The translations under genes were made by a program, and so were the position numbers. Below are positions 16,891 to 24,187 of a DNA stretch of 48,119 bases, piece after piece (the stretch's first letter is position 1; the number at the start of each line of letters is the position of its first letter). Location of the stretch: contig JAIXQU010000023.1 of NCBI GenBank assembly GCA_027485575.1, positions 1-48,119 of the forward strand. Reading direction: 5' to 3'. This stretch comes from Cytophagaceae bacterium (GTDB lineage: Bacteria > Bacteroidota > Bacteroidia > Cytophagales > Flexibacteraceae). A model generated the notes under the pieces. The model saw only the letters and a list, made by a program, of their open reading frames with translations. It was not told the DNA's origin and made no database searches.

Positions 16891-18141
16891 TTAATTTATC
16901 TTTTTAAATATAACAGCGGCATTATGTCCACCAAATCCAAAACCATTACTCATCGCATAATTGATGCTCCTTTTCTGGGACACATTGGCGGTAAGGTTAA
17001 ATCTTGGGTCGATTGTATCATCAAGGTTATCAAGATTGATGGTTGGGGGTGCTGTCTGATACTCAATAGCTTTTATACATGCTGCGGCCTCAATGGCCCC
17101 TGCAGCTCCCAGAAGATGTCCATGCATTGACTTACTGGAAGAAATATTCATTTTGAATGCATGTTCACCAAAAACTTCATAGATGGCATTTAACTCCAAT
17201 GGGTCACCCAGGGGAGTGGAAGTACCGTGTGTATTAATGTAATCTATACTTGTTGGATCAAGCCCGGCATCTCGCAATGCATCTTTAAGCATTAATACAA
17301 ATCCAAGTCCTTCCGGATGTGGGGCAGTGATATGATGGGCATCAGAAGACATTCCGCCACCAACAACCTCACAATAAATTTTTGCACCCCGCTTGACAGC
17401 ATGTTCATATTCTTCTAAAACAATGGCTGCACTTCCTTCCCCAAGAACAAATCCATCTCTGTCCTTGTCATAGGGCCTGGAAGCTTTTTCAGGGTCATCA
17501 TTTCTTTCTGACATTGCTTTTAAGGCATTAAAACCTCCTACTCCGGCAATGGTTACGGCCGATTCAGATCCTCCGGTAATGCAAACCTCCATTCTGCCAG
17601 TTCTTAAATAAGTAAAGGCATCTATCAAGGCGTTGTTTGAAGAAGCACAGGCCGAAACTGTACAATAATTTGGACCCCTGAAACCATGTCTCATTGAGAT
17701 TAGGCCGGCACTGGAATCCACAATCATTTTGGGGATAAAGAAAGGGTTAAATCTGGGAGTGCCATCTCCGGTTCCAAAATTTAAAACTTCTTCCTGAAAG
17801 GTTAAAAGGCCTCCAATTCCAGAACCCCAAATTACCCCTACCCTATTAAAATTAACTGTTTCCGATGTAATTCCAGAATCAGCTACTGCCTCGTCTGTAG
17901 AGGCAATAGCATAATGAACGAAAGGGTCCATTTTTCTGGCCTCCTTTCTATCGAGATACAATCCTGGATCAAAGTTTTTTACTTCGCACGCAAATCTTGT
18001 CCTGAATTTAGTAGCATCAAATCTCGTAATGGGCCCAGCACCGCTTTTACCGGCCACCAAACTTTTCCAAAAATCTTCAGCACTATTTCCAAGAGGGGTA
18101 ACTGCCCCTAGGCCTGTTACTACTACCCTTTTAAATTGCAT
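16891..18141 (-). CDS. fabF: Beta-ketoacyl-ACP synthase II
   Basis: 416 residues of the thiolase fold. The catalytic triad is visible: C165 in SACASS, H305 in NTHGTSTPLGD and H340 in SMHGHLLGAAGA. The N-terminus RVVVTGLGAVTPLG is typical. It elongates acyl chains in type II fatty-acid synthesis by condensing malonyl-ACP with acyl-ACP. The partner carrier protein gene acpP lies upstream on the same strand, 45 nt away, and rnc follows after one nucleotide. Confidence 0.97.
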   Translation of the reverse strand: MQFKRVVVTGLGAVTPLGNSAEDFWKSLVAGKSGAGPITRFDATKFRTRFACEVKNFDPGLYLDRKEARKMDPFVHYAIASTDEAVADSGITSETVNFNRVGVIWGSGIGGLLTFQEEVLNFGTGDGTPRFNPFFIPKMIVDSSAGLISMRHGFRGPNYCTVSACASSNNALIDAFTYLRTGRMEVCITGGSESAVTIAGVGGFNALKAMSERNDDPEKASRPYDKDRDGFVLGEGSAAIVLEEYEHAVKRGAKIYCEVVGGGMSSDAHHITAPHPEGLGFVLMLKDALRDAGLDPTSIDYINTHGTSTPLGDPLELNAIYEVFGEHAFKMNISSSKSMHGHLLGAAGAIEAAACIKAIEYQTAPPTINLDNLDDTIDPRFNLTANVSQKRSINYAMSNGFGFGGHNAAVIFKKIN

Positions 18142-18186
18142 AAGAAATAAAAAATTTCAGATAAAAATAAAATCGGAAAACGAAAA

Positions 18187-18423
18187 TTACTTAGCGTTAG
18201 ACTCCAGGTAACTTATTGCCTGGCCGACAGTTAAGATGTTTTCTGCCTGATCATCCGGAATTGAAATACCAAATTCCTTTTCAAACTCCATAATCAATTC
18301 TACAGTATCAAGAGAATCGGCTCCAAGATCATTTGTGAAGCTGGCCTCATTCACCACTTCGGTTTCTTCTACGCCTAATTTTTCGATTATGATTGCTTTT
18401 ACTTTGCTAGCAATTTCTGACAT
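18187..18423 (-). CDS. acpP: Acyl carrier protein
   Basis: 78 residues, acidic, four-helix ACP. The phosphopantetheine attachment site is S37 in [14 protein letters not shown]. It carries growing acyl chains for FabF and the other fatty-acid synthesis enzymes. It is the first gene of the acpP-fabF-rnc cluster, with a promoter candidate just upstream. The phosphopantetheinyl transferase at 36972-37607 is a candidate for its activation. Confidence 0.97.
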   Translation of the reverse strand: MSEIASKVKAIIIEKLGVEETEVVNEASFTNDLGADSLDTVELIMEFEKEFGISIPDDQAENILTVGQAISYLESNAK

Positions 18424-18452
18424 GGTTTTAATTTACTTTTTTGATAAGGGCG

Positions 18453-18485
18453 CAAAGAAATAGGATTCGATCCAATAATTGCAAA
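18453..18485 (-). promoter_or_regulatory. Candidate promoter of acpP-fabF-rnc
   Basis: Read on the minus strand, TTTG (18485-18482) is followed after 21 nt by TTTCTTTG (18460-18453), seven of eight positions matching in form the Bacteroidota -7 box TAnnTTTG. The A of the box is replaced by T. It would give a leader of about 20-25 nt before the acpP ATG. No direct evidence of use. Confidence 0.35.
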
Positions 18486-18698
18486 AAATTACTCGACTAA
18501 ATCAAATCCAACTAAAAAAAACAGGAAATATCTCTTTTTCAATCCGGATTTTTGACTCTATTAAAGATTATAAATGCCTAAAATCTAAATAGTTAAAAAC
18601 AAAAATGATGGAAATGCCTTTGAAAATATTGAATATCGCTTAATTGATAAAAGAAAAACAAATCTTTAATTTCTAATTTCAGGGTCTACCTATTTTTA

Positions 18699-18899
18699 TT
18701 AAGTCGGCTTTCTCATCATCCTGAAAACAGAAATTGCAATTGAAAAGGCAATTCCCGGCATCATTTTATCTTTAACAAAAAATATGGGGTTCCACTTTGA
18801 AGAAGGTTCGGCATTGAAAAAAGTCAGGATGATCTGAATTATTAAAAATATTGTAAAAATTTTAAAAAATTCTTTTAAAAACCTGATTATCAATTGCAA
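18699..18899 (-). CDS. Small hydrophobic protein, uncertain
   Basis: 66 codons opening with TTG. The translation is very hydrophobic, with one segment at about 11-29 (FFKIFTIFLIIQIILTFFN) and a second, weaker one at about 48-60 (GIAFSIAISVF), and positive ends. It starts 16 nt after the stop of the DUF2452 gene and could be translated with it. I do not recognise the family, and AT-rich DNA easily yields such frames, so it may not be real. Confidence 0.35.
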   Translation of the reverse strand: MQLIIRFLKEFFKIFTIFLIIQIILTFFNAEPSSKWNPIFFVKDKMMPGIAFSIAISVFRMMRKPT

Positions 18900-18915
18900 A
18901 GAAATCTTAATATGG

Positions 18916-19422
18916 TTATACGGAAATCGTTTCTTCCTCTTTGGCTATTTCTAATATTTCCCAGGTGTGGTCAGCAAGGAGTTTGATTTTGGAAACAAAA
19001 ATGATCTTATTTTTTTGAGATCTCCCCCATTCATTTGGGGCTATAAGCGAAAGTAAATCCTTTCCTTCTTTTTGGTACAAATAATATATATGTCCAATCA
19101 AGGGTTCAAACCTCATATCCGCCTGGTATATTCTTTCTGAAATTACCTTTCTATCCTGAATTGCTTTTGCCTGATCTGCAAGTAGTTTCATTTGCGAAAC
19201 AATTTGTTGCATCTGCATATCCGTTTGCTGATCCATGGCAGACAAGGACCTTGCAAGGGTCTGGTTCATGTCCTCCGGCCTGATAATAGCCGACCCTGAG
19301 GTATGGGCATAGGGCAATAACCCTGGATTTTCTGCTGTCTTTTCTTTCAATCGTTCAAGGTCAATCTGACTAATGTCGACCGGCCTTACAGCGCTATTTG
19401 AATTACTTTGTGATTCTGCCAT
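18916..19422 (-). CDS. DUF2452 family protein
   Basis: 168 residues from the ATG at 19420-19422 (MAESQSNSNSAVRPVDIS). The body contains GLLPYAHTSGSAIIRPEDM, a helical region ADQAKAIQDRKVISERIYQA and the sequence RFEPLIGHIYYLY with APNEWG, matching DUF2452, a family of unknown function that also includes vertebrate C1orf50. No signal peptide or membrane segment, so cytoplasmic. A start 10 codons earlier is possible, but its residues (TFCIVNFNT) look unlike the family. It lies 52 nt after the pseudouridine synthase gene. Confidence 0.82.
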   Translation of the reverse strand: MAESQSNSNSAVRPVDISQIDLERLKEKTAENPGLLPYAHTSGSAIIRPEDMNQTLARSLSAMDQQTDMQMQQIVSQMKLLADQAKAIQDRKVISERIYQADMRFEPLIGHIYYLYQKEGKDLLSLIAPNEWGRSQKNKIIFVSKIKLLADHTWEILEIAKEEETISV

Positions 19423-19474
19423 AGTATTGAAATTAACAATACAAAAGGTCAAAAGGTTTTATTCAGAATAGAAA

Positions 19475-21226
19475 TCAGCTAAAATACTTCAAATTAACTA
19501 CCTCTTTTTCAGATAGAAATCTCCAGTTTCCTCTTGGCAAATCCTTTTTGGTTAAACCAGCATACATGACACGGTCGAGCTTTTCTACTTTGTAACCCAG
19601 GCTTTCGAATATTCTCCTTACAATTCTGTTTCTGCCCAGATGAATACTTAAACCGACAATGTCTCTTTCCTTGCTTAATACTTCAAGTTCATCTACGGGG
19701 GCAAGGCCATCTTCAAGCTCAACTCCCTCCCTAATTTTAGCCTCATCGGCAGCAATCAGTGGTTTATCAAGGTCTACCTGGTAAATCTTTTTGATGTTAT
19801 GACTAGGGTGCATTAACTTTTCAGAAAGCTCTCCATCATTTGTTAGAAGCATCAAACCTGTTGTGTTTCTATCTAGTCTGCCAACAGGATAAATTCTTTC
19901 TTCACAAGCGTTTTCCACCAGGTTCATCACTGTTTTTCTTTCTTCCGGATCCTCAGTGGTAGTTAAAAAATCCTTGGGTTTGTTGAGTAGAACATAAACT
20001 AATTTTTCCCTGTTCAACAAACGTTTTCCATATTTTACAATGTCGTCTTTTTTAACATTGTAACCCATTTGATCGACAACAACACCATTTACCGTAATTT
20101 GACCTGAAGCGATAAGCACGTCAGCTTCTCGTCTGGAACAAAGTCCGGCCTGGGCTATGTAACGATTTAAACGAATTAAATCTGTATAATCATTATTCGA
20201 ACCTTTTTCCTTGGCTTTAAAAGGCTTTTTTTCTATTCTTTTTGGATCATAATCCGGAGCCTTTCCTGCCGAAGGGGCATCGGGCATTCTTCTAAAACTC
20301 TTGACCTGAGTAGGTGCCTGTTGTCCTAGCCTTGACACCTTTCCCGAGACGTCTTTTTGACCGATCCTCTTTCTTCCTATTCGCTTCTCTGGTTCTCCAT
20401 CTCCTTTTGGGTCCAATCTCTTGGAATACCTGTCTCCGGGCGATTTCACACCAAAAACCCGAGGGCCGGATTGTCTTCTTTCACCGGAACCAGCTTTTGA
20501 AAAGGAAGGTCTTGAACTTTTATTTTCTTCACCCTCTTTTTTCCAATCTGTGCCTGAAGACCTACGTTCTGGCGCTCTATCCGAATAGGGTCTTTTTTCA
20601 TCCCTCGGTTCAGATTTAGACCAGGATTTTCCATCTTCTCTTCTCTCTTTTGGAGGTCCCGAAAATGGTCTGGAAGGAAATGGTTTTCTATCAGAATTAT
20701 TGCTAAAAGTTCTTTTTGGCCTTTCGCCTCTGGACTCCGAACCTTCTGAACTCTGTCTCCTATCTGAATTATAAGATCTTTCTGGTCGGTCTCTTTTTGG
20801 ATAACTTGCACCTCGGTCGCCCCCGGAACCAGTTCCAAATGGTTTCCTTCCATCTGCAGAATTAAAATCTCTTTTTGGTCTGTCGTCCCGCTTTTCAGAG
20901 TCTCGTTTTTCAAATGGCTTGGAAAAACCAGCACGCTTATCCGGAGAAGAATTGAATGGCCTTTTTGGTCTCTCGTCTGACCCGGTCCTTTCTCTTCCTT
21001 TTTCAAAAGGTTTAGAAAATTCTCTCCCTCTGCCTGCATCTCCTTTACTTCTAAAGGCTGGTTTTTCTGAAGATGAATCCTTCCTTCCTTCGAATCCAGG
21101 TGGTTTTCCAGAGGATGGCCCGGAAAAAAGACGTTTTTTGGGTTTGTCAGAACTATCCTTTGGTGTAAAGGATCTTGATGCCGGAGAACGTTTTCTTCCC
21201 GGAGAGGAAGCAGATGAATCTTTCAA
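19475..21226 (-). CDS. rluB: RluB/RsuA-type rRNA pseudouridine synthase with long basic disordered N-terminus
   Basis: 583 residues. The last 235 are the enzyme: an S4 RNA-binding domain at about 350-405 (RLNRYIAQAGLCSRREAD) and the synthase domain with catalytic D452 in PVGRLDRNTTGL. It isomerises a uridine in rRNA. Residues 1 to about 346 are low complexity, rich in Arg, Lys, Ser, Pro, Gly and Asp, with repeated short motifs such as ERPKR-(P/T)-F-(N/S) and FSKPFEK. Such tails are known in Bacteroidota homologues, but this one is long. Start: TTG at 21224-21226, the first usual start codon after an in-frame TGA near 21302. The gene is divergent from the exonuclease/GIY-YIG gene. Confidence 0.9.
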   Translation of the reverse strand: MKDSSASSPGRKRSPASRSFTPKDSSDKPKKRLFSGPSSGKPPGFEGRKDSSSEKPAFRSKGDAGRGREFSKPFEKGRERTGSDERPKRPFNSSPDKRAGFSKPFEKRDSEKRDDRPKRDFNSADGRKPFGTGSGGDRGASYPKRDRPERSYNSDRRQSSEGSESRGERPKRTFSNNSDRKPFPSRPFSGPPKERREDGKSWSKSEPRDEKRPYSDRAPERRSSGTDWKKEGEENKSSRPSFSKAGSGERRQSGPRVFGVKSPGDRYSKRLDPKGDGEPEKRIGRKRIGQKDVSGKVSRLGQQAPTQVKSFRRMPDAPSAGKAPDYDPKRIEKKPFKAKEKGSNNDYTDLIRLNRYIAQAGLCSRREADVLIASGQITVNGVVVDQMGYNVKKDDIVKYGKRLLNREKLVYVLLNKPKDFLTTTEDPEERKTVMNLVENACEERIYPVGRLDRNTTGLMLLTNDGELSEKLMHPSHNIKKIYQVDLDKPLIAADEAKIREGVELEDGLAPVDELEVLSKERDIVGLSIHLGRNRIVRRIFESLGYKVEKLDRVMYAGLTKKDLPRGNWRFLSEKEVVNLKYFS

Positions 21227-21280
21227 AGAACTAAAAATTAGGGCGACAAATGTAGCTATTTTAGGGCAAAAAGCCCAAAA

Positions 21281-21294
21281 AGCTTTTAAAAGCT
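21281..21294. repeat. 14-bp perfect palindrome in a divergent intergenic region
   Basis: AGCTTTTAAAAGCT is a perfect palindrome between the divergent rluB and exonuclease genes. A short GGGC/GCCC hairpin lies just beside it at 21264-21276. It could be an operator for either gene; this is only suggested by position. Confidence 0.3.
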
Positions 21295-21414
21295 CTCCGA
21301 ATCACATTTAAAGTTCAATTCAAAATTTTGCGATTTATCATTTCTTGAAACAATCTTTGGGTACTTTTGATTTCCTCAAAACAATACCCTGATAATTTTA
21401 AAAATACAAGGATT

Positions 21415-22821
21415 TTGAAGTTTGCAATTGTTGATATCGAGACCACGGGCGGGAGTTCAAAATTCCATAAAATAGTTGAAATCGGGATTGTTTTGCTTGA
21501 AAATGGCGAAATTGTAAGTAGGTATCAAACGCTTATAAACCCAGAGATAAATATCCCTTTTAACGTTACTTTAATTCATGGTATTACCAACGAAATGGTC
21601 GCCAATGCTCCGACTTTTGCAGAGGTTTCCGAAGAAATTTCCAACATGACAATAGATGCCATTTTTGTGGCGCACTCTGTTCAGTTTGATTTTGGATTTG
21701 TTAAAAAAGAATTCGATGAAATTGGATTGAATTATGAAAGAAGGCGGCTTTGCACTGTCAGGTTGTCAAAAAGAATGCTACCAGATCTCAAATCTCATAG
21801 TCTTGCTGGTTTGTGCCAACATTTTTCAATCCTAAATAAAAGTACACACCGTGCGTTGGAAGATGCGGAAGCCACTGCCAAAATTTTTCAAATATTAGGT
21901 CAAAGACCTGACTTTAATTCAGTTGTAAAAGAATTTTTAAATAAAAAATCCAAAGAAATGAGCCTTCCTCCTAACATTAGTAAGGAGGTTTTTAATAGAC
22001 TGCCCAATTCAATTGGGGTCTATACTTTTTTTGACCAAAAGGGAAAAGTAGTTTATGTTGGAAAAGCCAATAATCTGAAAGAAAGGGTTGGTCATCACTT
22101 TTCTGGAAATACCCATACAAAAGAAAAAAAATCATTCTCCAACTCCATTTTTAATGTTGATTATATTGAAACCGGACATGAACTCATGGCACTACTGGTT
22201 GAAAATGAACTTATTAAAAAAAACTTTCCAAGATTTAACAGTAGCAATAAAGACTTTCATCTCAATTATGGAATTTACAAATACAGTGACCAAAGAGCCT
22301 ACTCAAGGTTGGTTATTGGGGAAAGCGGAAAATGGTCTGACCCTATTTTGGTTTTTAAAACAAAGGCAGAAGCAAGTCTTGCCCTTTTAAAGACAACAAT
22401 GAAATATGGCCTTTGTCTACAGTTAAACAAATTGCTACCTGAGTTGAATGATAAATGTAAATACACCTCAGAAACCGGAAAAAACTGTGCCTTTTGTTCC
22501 GGGGAAACAGATTCAGTTTCATACAATGAATTGCTGGAGGAAGCCATTAAAGAATTCAATCACAAAAAATCGTTTATTTTAAAAATGAAGGGTCCCAAAA
22601 AAGAAGAATTTGGTCTGATTTGGGTTCAAAATGGGAAGATAAAAGGGTATGGATTTATCCCGAATGAAATGGAAATCAATGAATTTGAAGACCTGAGAAC
22701 CTTTCTTAAATCCTATTATGACACACAGGATGCGCAGTCGATTTTAAAACCTTATCTGGCAAAAGCAAAACTCAAAGGAACATTTTCTGATGGGACTGAA
22801 ATTCTGGAACTAGCGGATTAG
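21415..22821 (+). CDS. DEDDh exonuclease / GIY-YIG nuclease fusion (DnaQ-UvrC/Cho-like)
   Basis: 468 residues from TTG at 21415, giving MKFAIVDIETTGG, the normal start of such proteins; a TTG at 21367 is an alternative. Residues 1-165 form a DnaQ-type 3'-5' exonuclease: D7 and E9 (DIETTG), D92, and H145 and D150 (HRALEDAEAT). A GIY-YIG endonuclease domain follows at about 195-280 (GVYTFF, then VVYVGKANNLKERV). The C-terminal part resembles the central region of UvrC/Cho-like proteins and has a CxxC (NCAFC). It is probably a DNA repair nuclease; the substrate is inferred. It is convergent with yidD, 42 nt away. Confidence 0.9.
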   Translation: MKFAIVDIETTGGSSKFHKIVEIGIVLLENGEIVSRYQTLINPEINIPFNVTLIHGITNEMVANAPTFAEVSEEISNMTIDAIFVAHSVQFDFGFVKKEFDEIGLNYERRRLCTVRLSKRMLPDLKSHSLAGLCQHFSILNKSTHRALEDAEATAKIFQILGQRPDFNSVVKEFLNKKSKEMSLPPNISKEVFNRLPNSIGVYTFFDQKGKVVYVGKANNLKERVGHHFSGNTHTKEKKSFSNSIFNVDYIETGHELMALLVENELIKKNFPRFNSSNKDFHLNYGIYKYSDQRAYSRLVIGESGKWSDPILVFKTKAEASLALLKTTMKYGLCLQLNKLLPELNDKCKYTSETGKNCAFCSGETDSVSYNELLEEAIKEFNHKKSFILKMKGPKKEEFGLIWVQNGKIKGYGFIPNEMEINEFEDLRTFLKSYYDTQDAQSILKPYLAKAKLKGTFSDGTEILELAD

Positions 22822-22863
22822 AAATATTGCACAGATTAAATCTTACTATGGATTCAAATCCAT

Positions 22864-23076
22864 TTAAGGAACAGGGTCGAAACCGCTTCCTCCCAAAGGA
22901 TGGCATCTTCCAATTCGTTTTAACCCAAGCCACACACCTTTTATAGGCCCAAATTTTCCTATTGCTTCAATCATATACTGGCTGCATGTTGGGTGAAATC
23001 TGCAAGCCATTGGTAAATGGGGTGAAATTACAGATTGATAACCCTTTACCAAAAAAATGAGTATAGCTTTGAACAT
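22864..23076 (-). CDS. yidD: Membrane protein insertion efficiency factor YidD
   Basis: 70 residues, the usual size. The motifs [28 protein letters not shown] and [14 protein letters not shown] are diagnostic. YidD is an inner-face membrane-associated protein that assists YidC-dependent insertion of membrane proteins. In many bacteria it lies near rnpA and yidC; here neither is adjacent. A perfect TACTTTTG box lies 5 nt before the ATG, too close for an ordinary leader. Confidence 0.96.
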   Translation of the reverse strand: MFKAILIFLVKGYQSVISPHLPMACRFHPTCSQYMIEAIGKFGPIKGVWLGLKRIGRCHPLGGSGFDPVP

Positions 23077-23141
23077 TGTTACAAAAGTAAAACTAAATCC
23101 TGCTTTACCATTAAAACAGCAAATAGAACTTTAGAAGAAAT

Positions 23142-24008
23142 ATGAAAGAATCAAAGTTGATACGGATTGTGTTTTTACTGGTAGCATTTTCAGGTTTGAT
23201 ATTCCTTTCCGGGTGCTTCCGGCGGTTCAGAATGACTGATAATGAAATTGAGAGTTACTTTAAAAAGAGGAAAACCGTCCCAACGTATTTCTCGAAAAAC
23301 CTCGGAAAGCACCAACTCCACTGGGTTAAAACCGGAAAAGAAGAATTGCCAATATTACTTCTTATTCACGGAGCGCCAGGTGCCTGGTATGGGTATATTA
23401 ACTTAATATCTGACAGCATTTTACAAAAAAACTTTACGATTATTTCTGTGGACAGACCTGGGTACAATAATTCCAAAAAAGGAGGAAAGGTATTGTCTAT
23501 CAGTCTTCAAGGCGAATTAATATCCACAGTTTTCAGAACAGACACCAACAGGGCTGTCTATATTTTGGGCAGATCTTATGGGGCTCCAATCGCAGCATAT
23601 TTGGCAGCCCGTTTTCCAAAACAGGTCAAAGGTTTAATGTTGGTTTCTCCGGCCGCCCATCCAGACCTTGAAAAATTCTGGTGGTTTTCTCCTCTTGTTC
23701 AATATCCACCTCTCCGATGGGTTTTTCCAGCGCCTATTAAAACGGCCTCTTCTGAAAAGTTTGCCCACAGGTCAGAGTTGAATTCAATTTTACCTTGTTG
23801 GGCTGAGGTAAAATGTCCAACTTATATATTACAAGGTGGAAAGGATTTCATCCTGAAACCAGGGAACGCTTGCTTTGTAGATTCTGTAATGACTTCTGCA
23901 CCAAGACTACATAGATACTTGCCAGAAAATGGCCATTTGATAACGGCAGAAAACCCAAATTTGGTTATCCAAATGACAATCGACCTTAAAAAAGGGGTCT
24001 TAAACTAA
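23142..24008 (+). CDS. Alpha/beta-hydrolase fold lipoprotein
   Basis: 288 residues. The signal peptide ends in the lipobox LSGC (C25), so the enzyme is lipid-anchored in the envelope. The hydrolase fold shows the oxyanion motif LLIHGAPGAW, nucleophile S145 in LGRSYGAPIA, acid D235 in GGKDFI and H265 in NGHLI. It probably hydrolyses an ester or similar bond; the substrate is unknown. Divergent from yidD with 65 nt between them, and followed by an AT-only inverted repeat. Confidence 0.9.
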   Translation: MKESKLIRIVFLLVAFSGLIFLSGCFRRFRMTDNEIESYFKKRKTVPTYFSKNLGKHQLHWVKTGKEELPILLLIHGAPGAWYGYINLISDSILQKNFTIISVDRPGYNNSKKGGKVLSISLQGELISTVFRTDTNRAVYILGRSYGAPIAAYLAARFPKQVKGLMLVSPAAHPDLEKFWWFSPLVQYPPLRWVFPAPIKTASSEKFAHRSELNSILPCWAEVKCPTYILQGGKDFILKPGNACFVDSVMTSAPRLHRYLPENGHLITAENPNLVIQMTIDLKKGVLN

Positions 24009-24016
24009 CCTTTTTA

Positions 24017-24048
24017 CATTTTTTTAAAAAATAATTTTTAAAAAAATG
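24017..24048. repeat. 14-bp perfect inverted repeat made almost only of A and T
   Basis: CAT7A5 at 24017-24030 is the exact reverse complement of T5A7TG at 24035-24048, with ATAA between. It lies 9 nt after the hydrolase stop codon and may end that transcript, though the stem has only one G-C pair at its base. A T-run precedes it at 24011-24015. Confidence 0.45.
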
Positions 24049-24187
24049 CAGACTTATTCTTTTGAATTACAATAGGTTACGAGCAATATTCATTTCATTC
24101 TTTTTGAAAAAAGGTTTGACCAAAAAAGTTTTTCTACCTTATATTCAAAAAACATAGTTTATTTCGAACTTATTCTAAACTAATTTT

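Noticed and set aside
20314-21311. Long open frames in other registers at 20314-20619, 20446-21039 and 20919-21311
   Set aside because: They arise from the low-complexity Arg/Lys/Ser/Gly coding DNA of the pseudouridine synthase and show no family resemblance.
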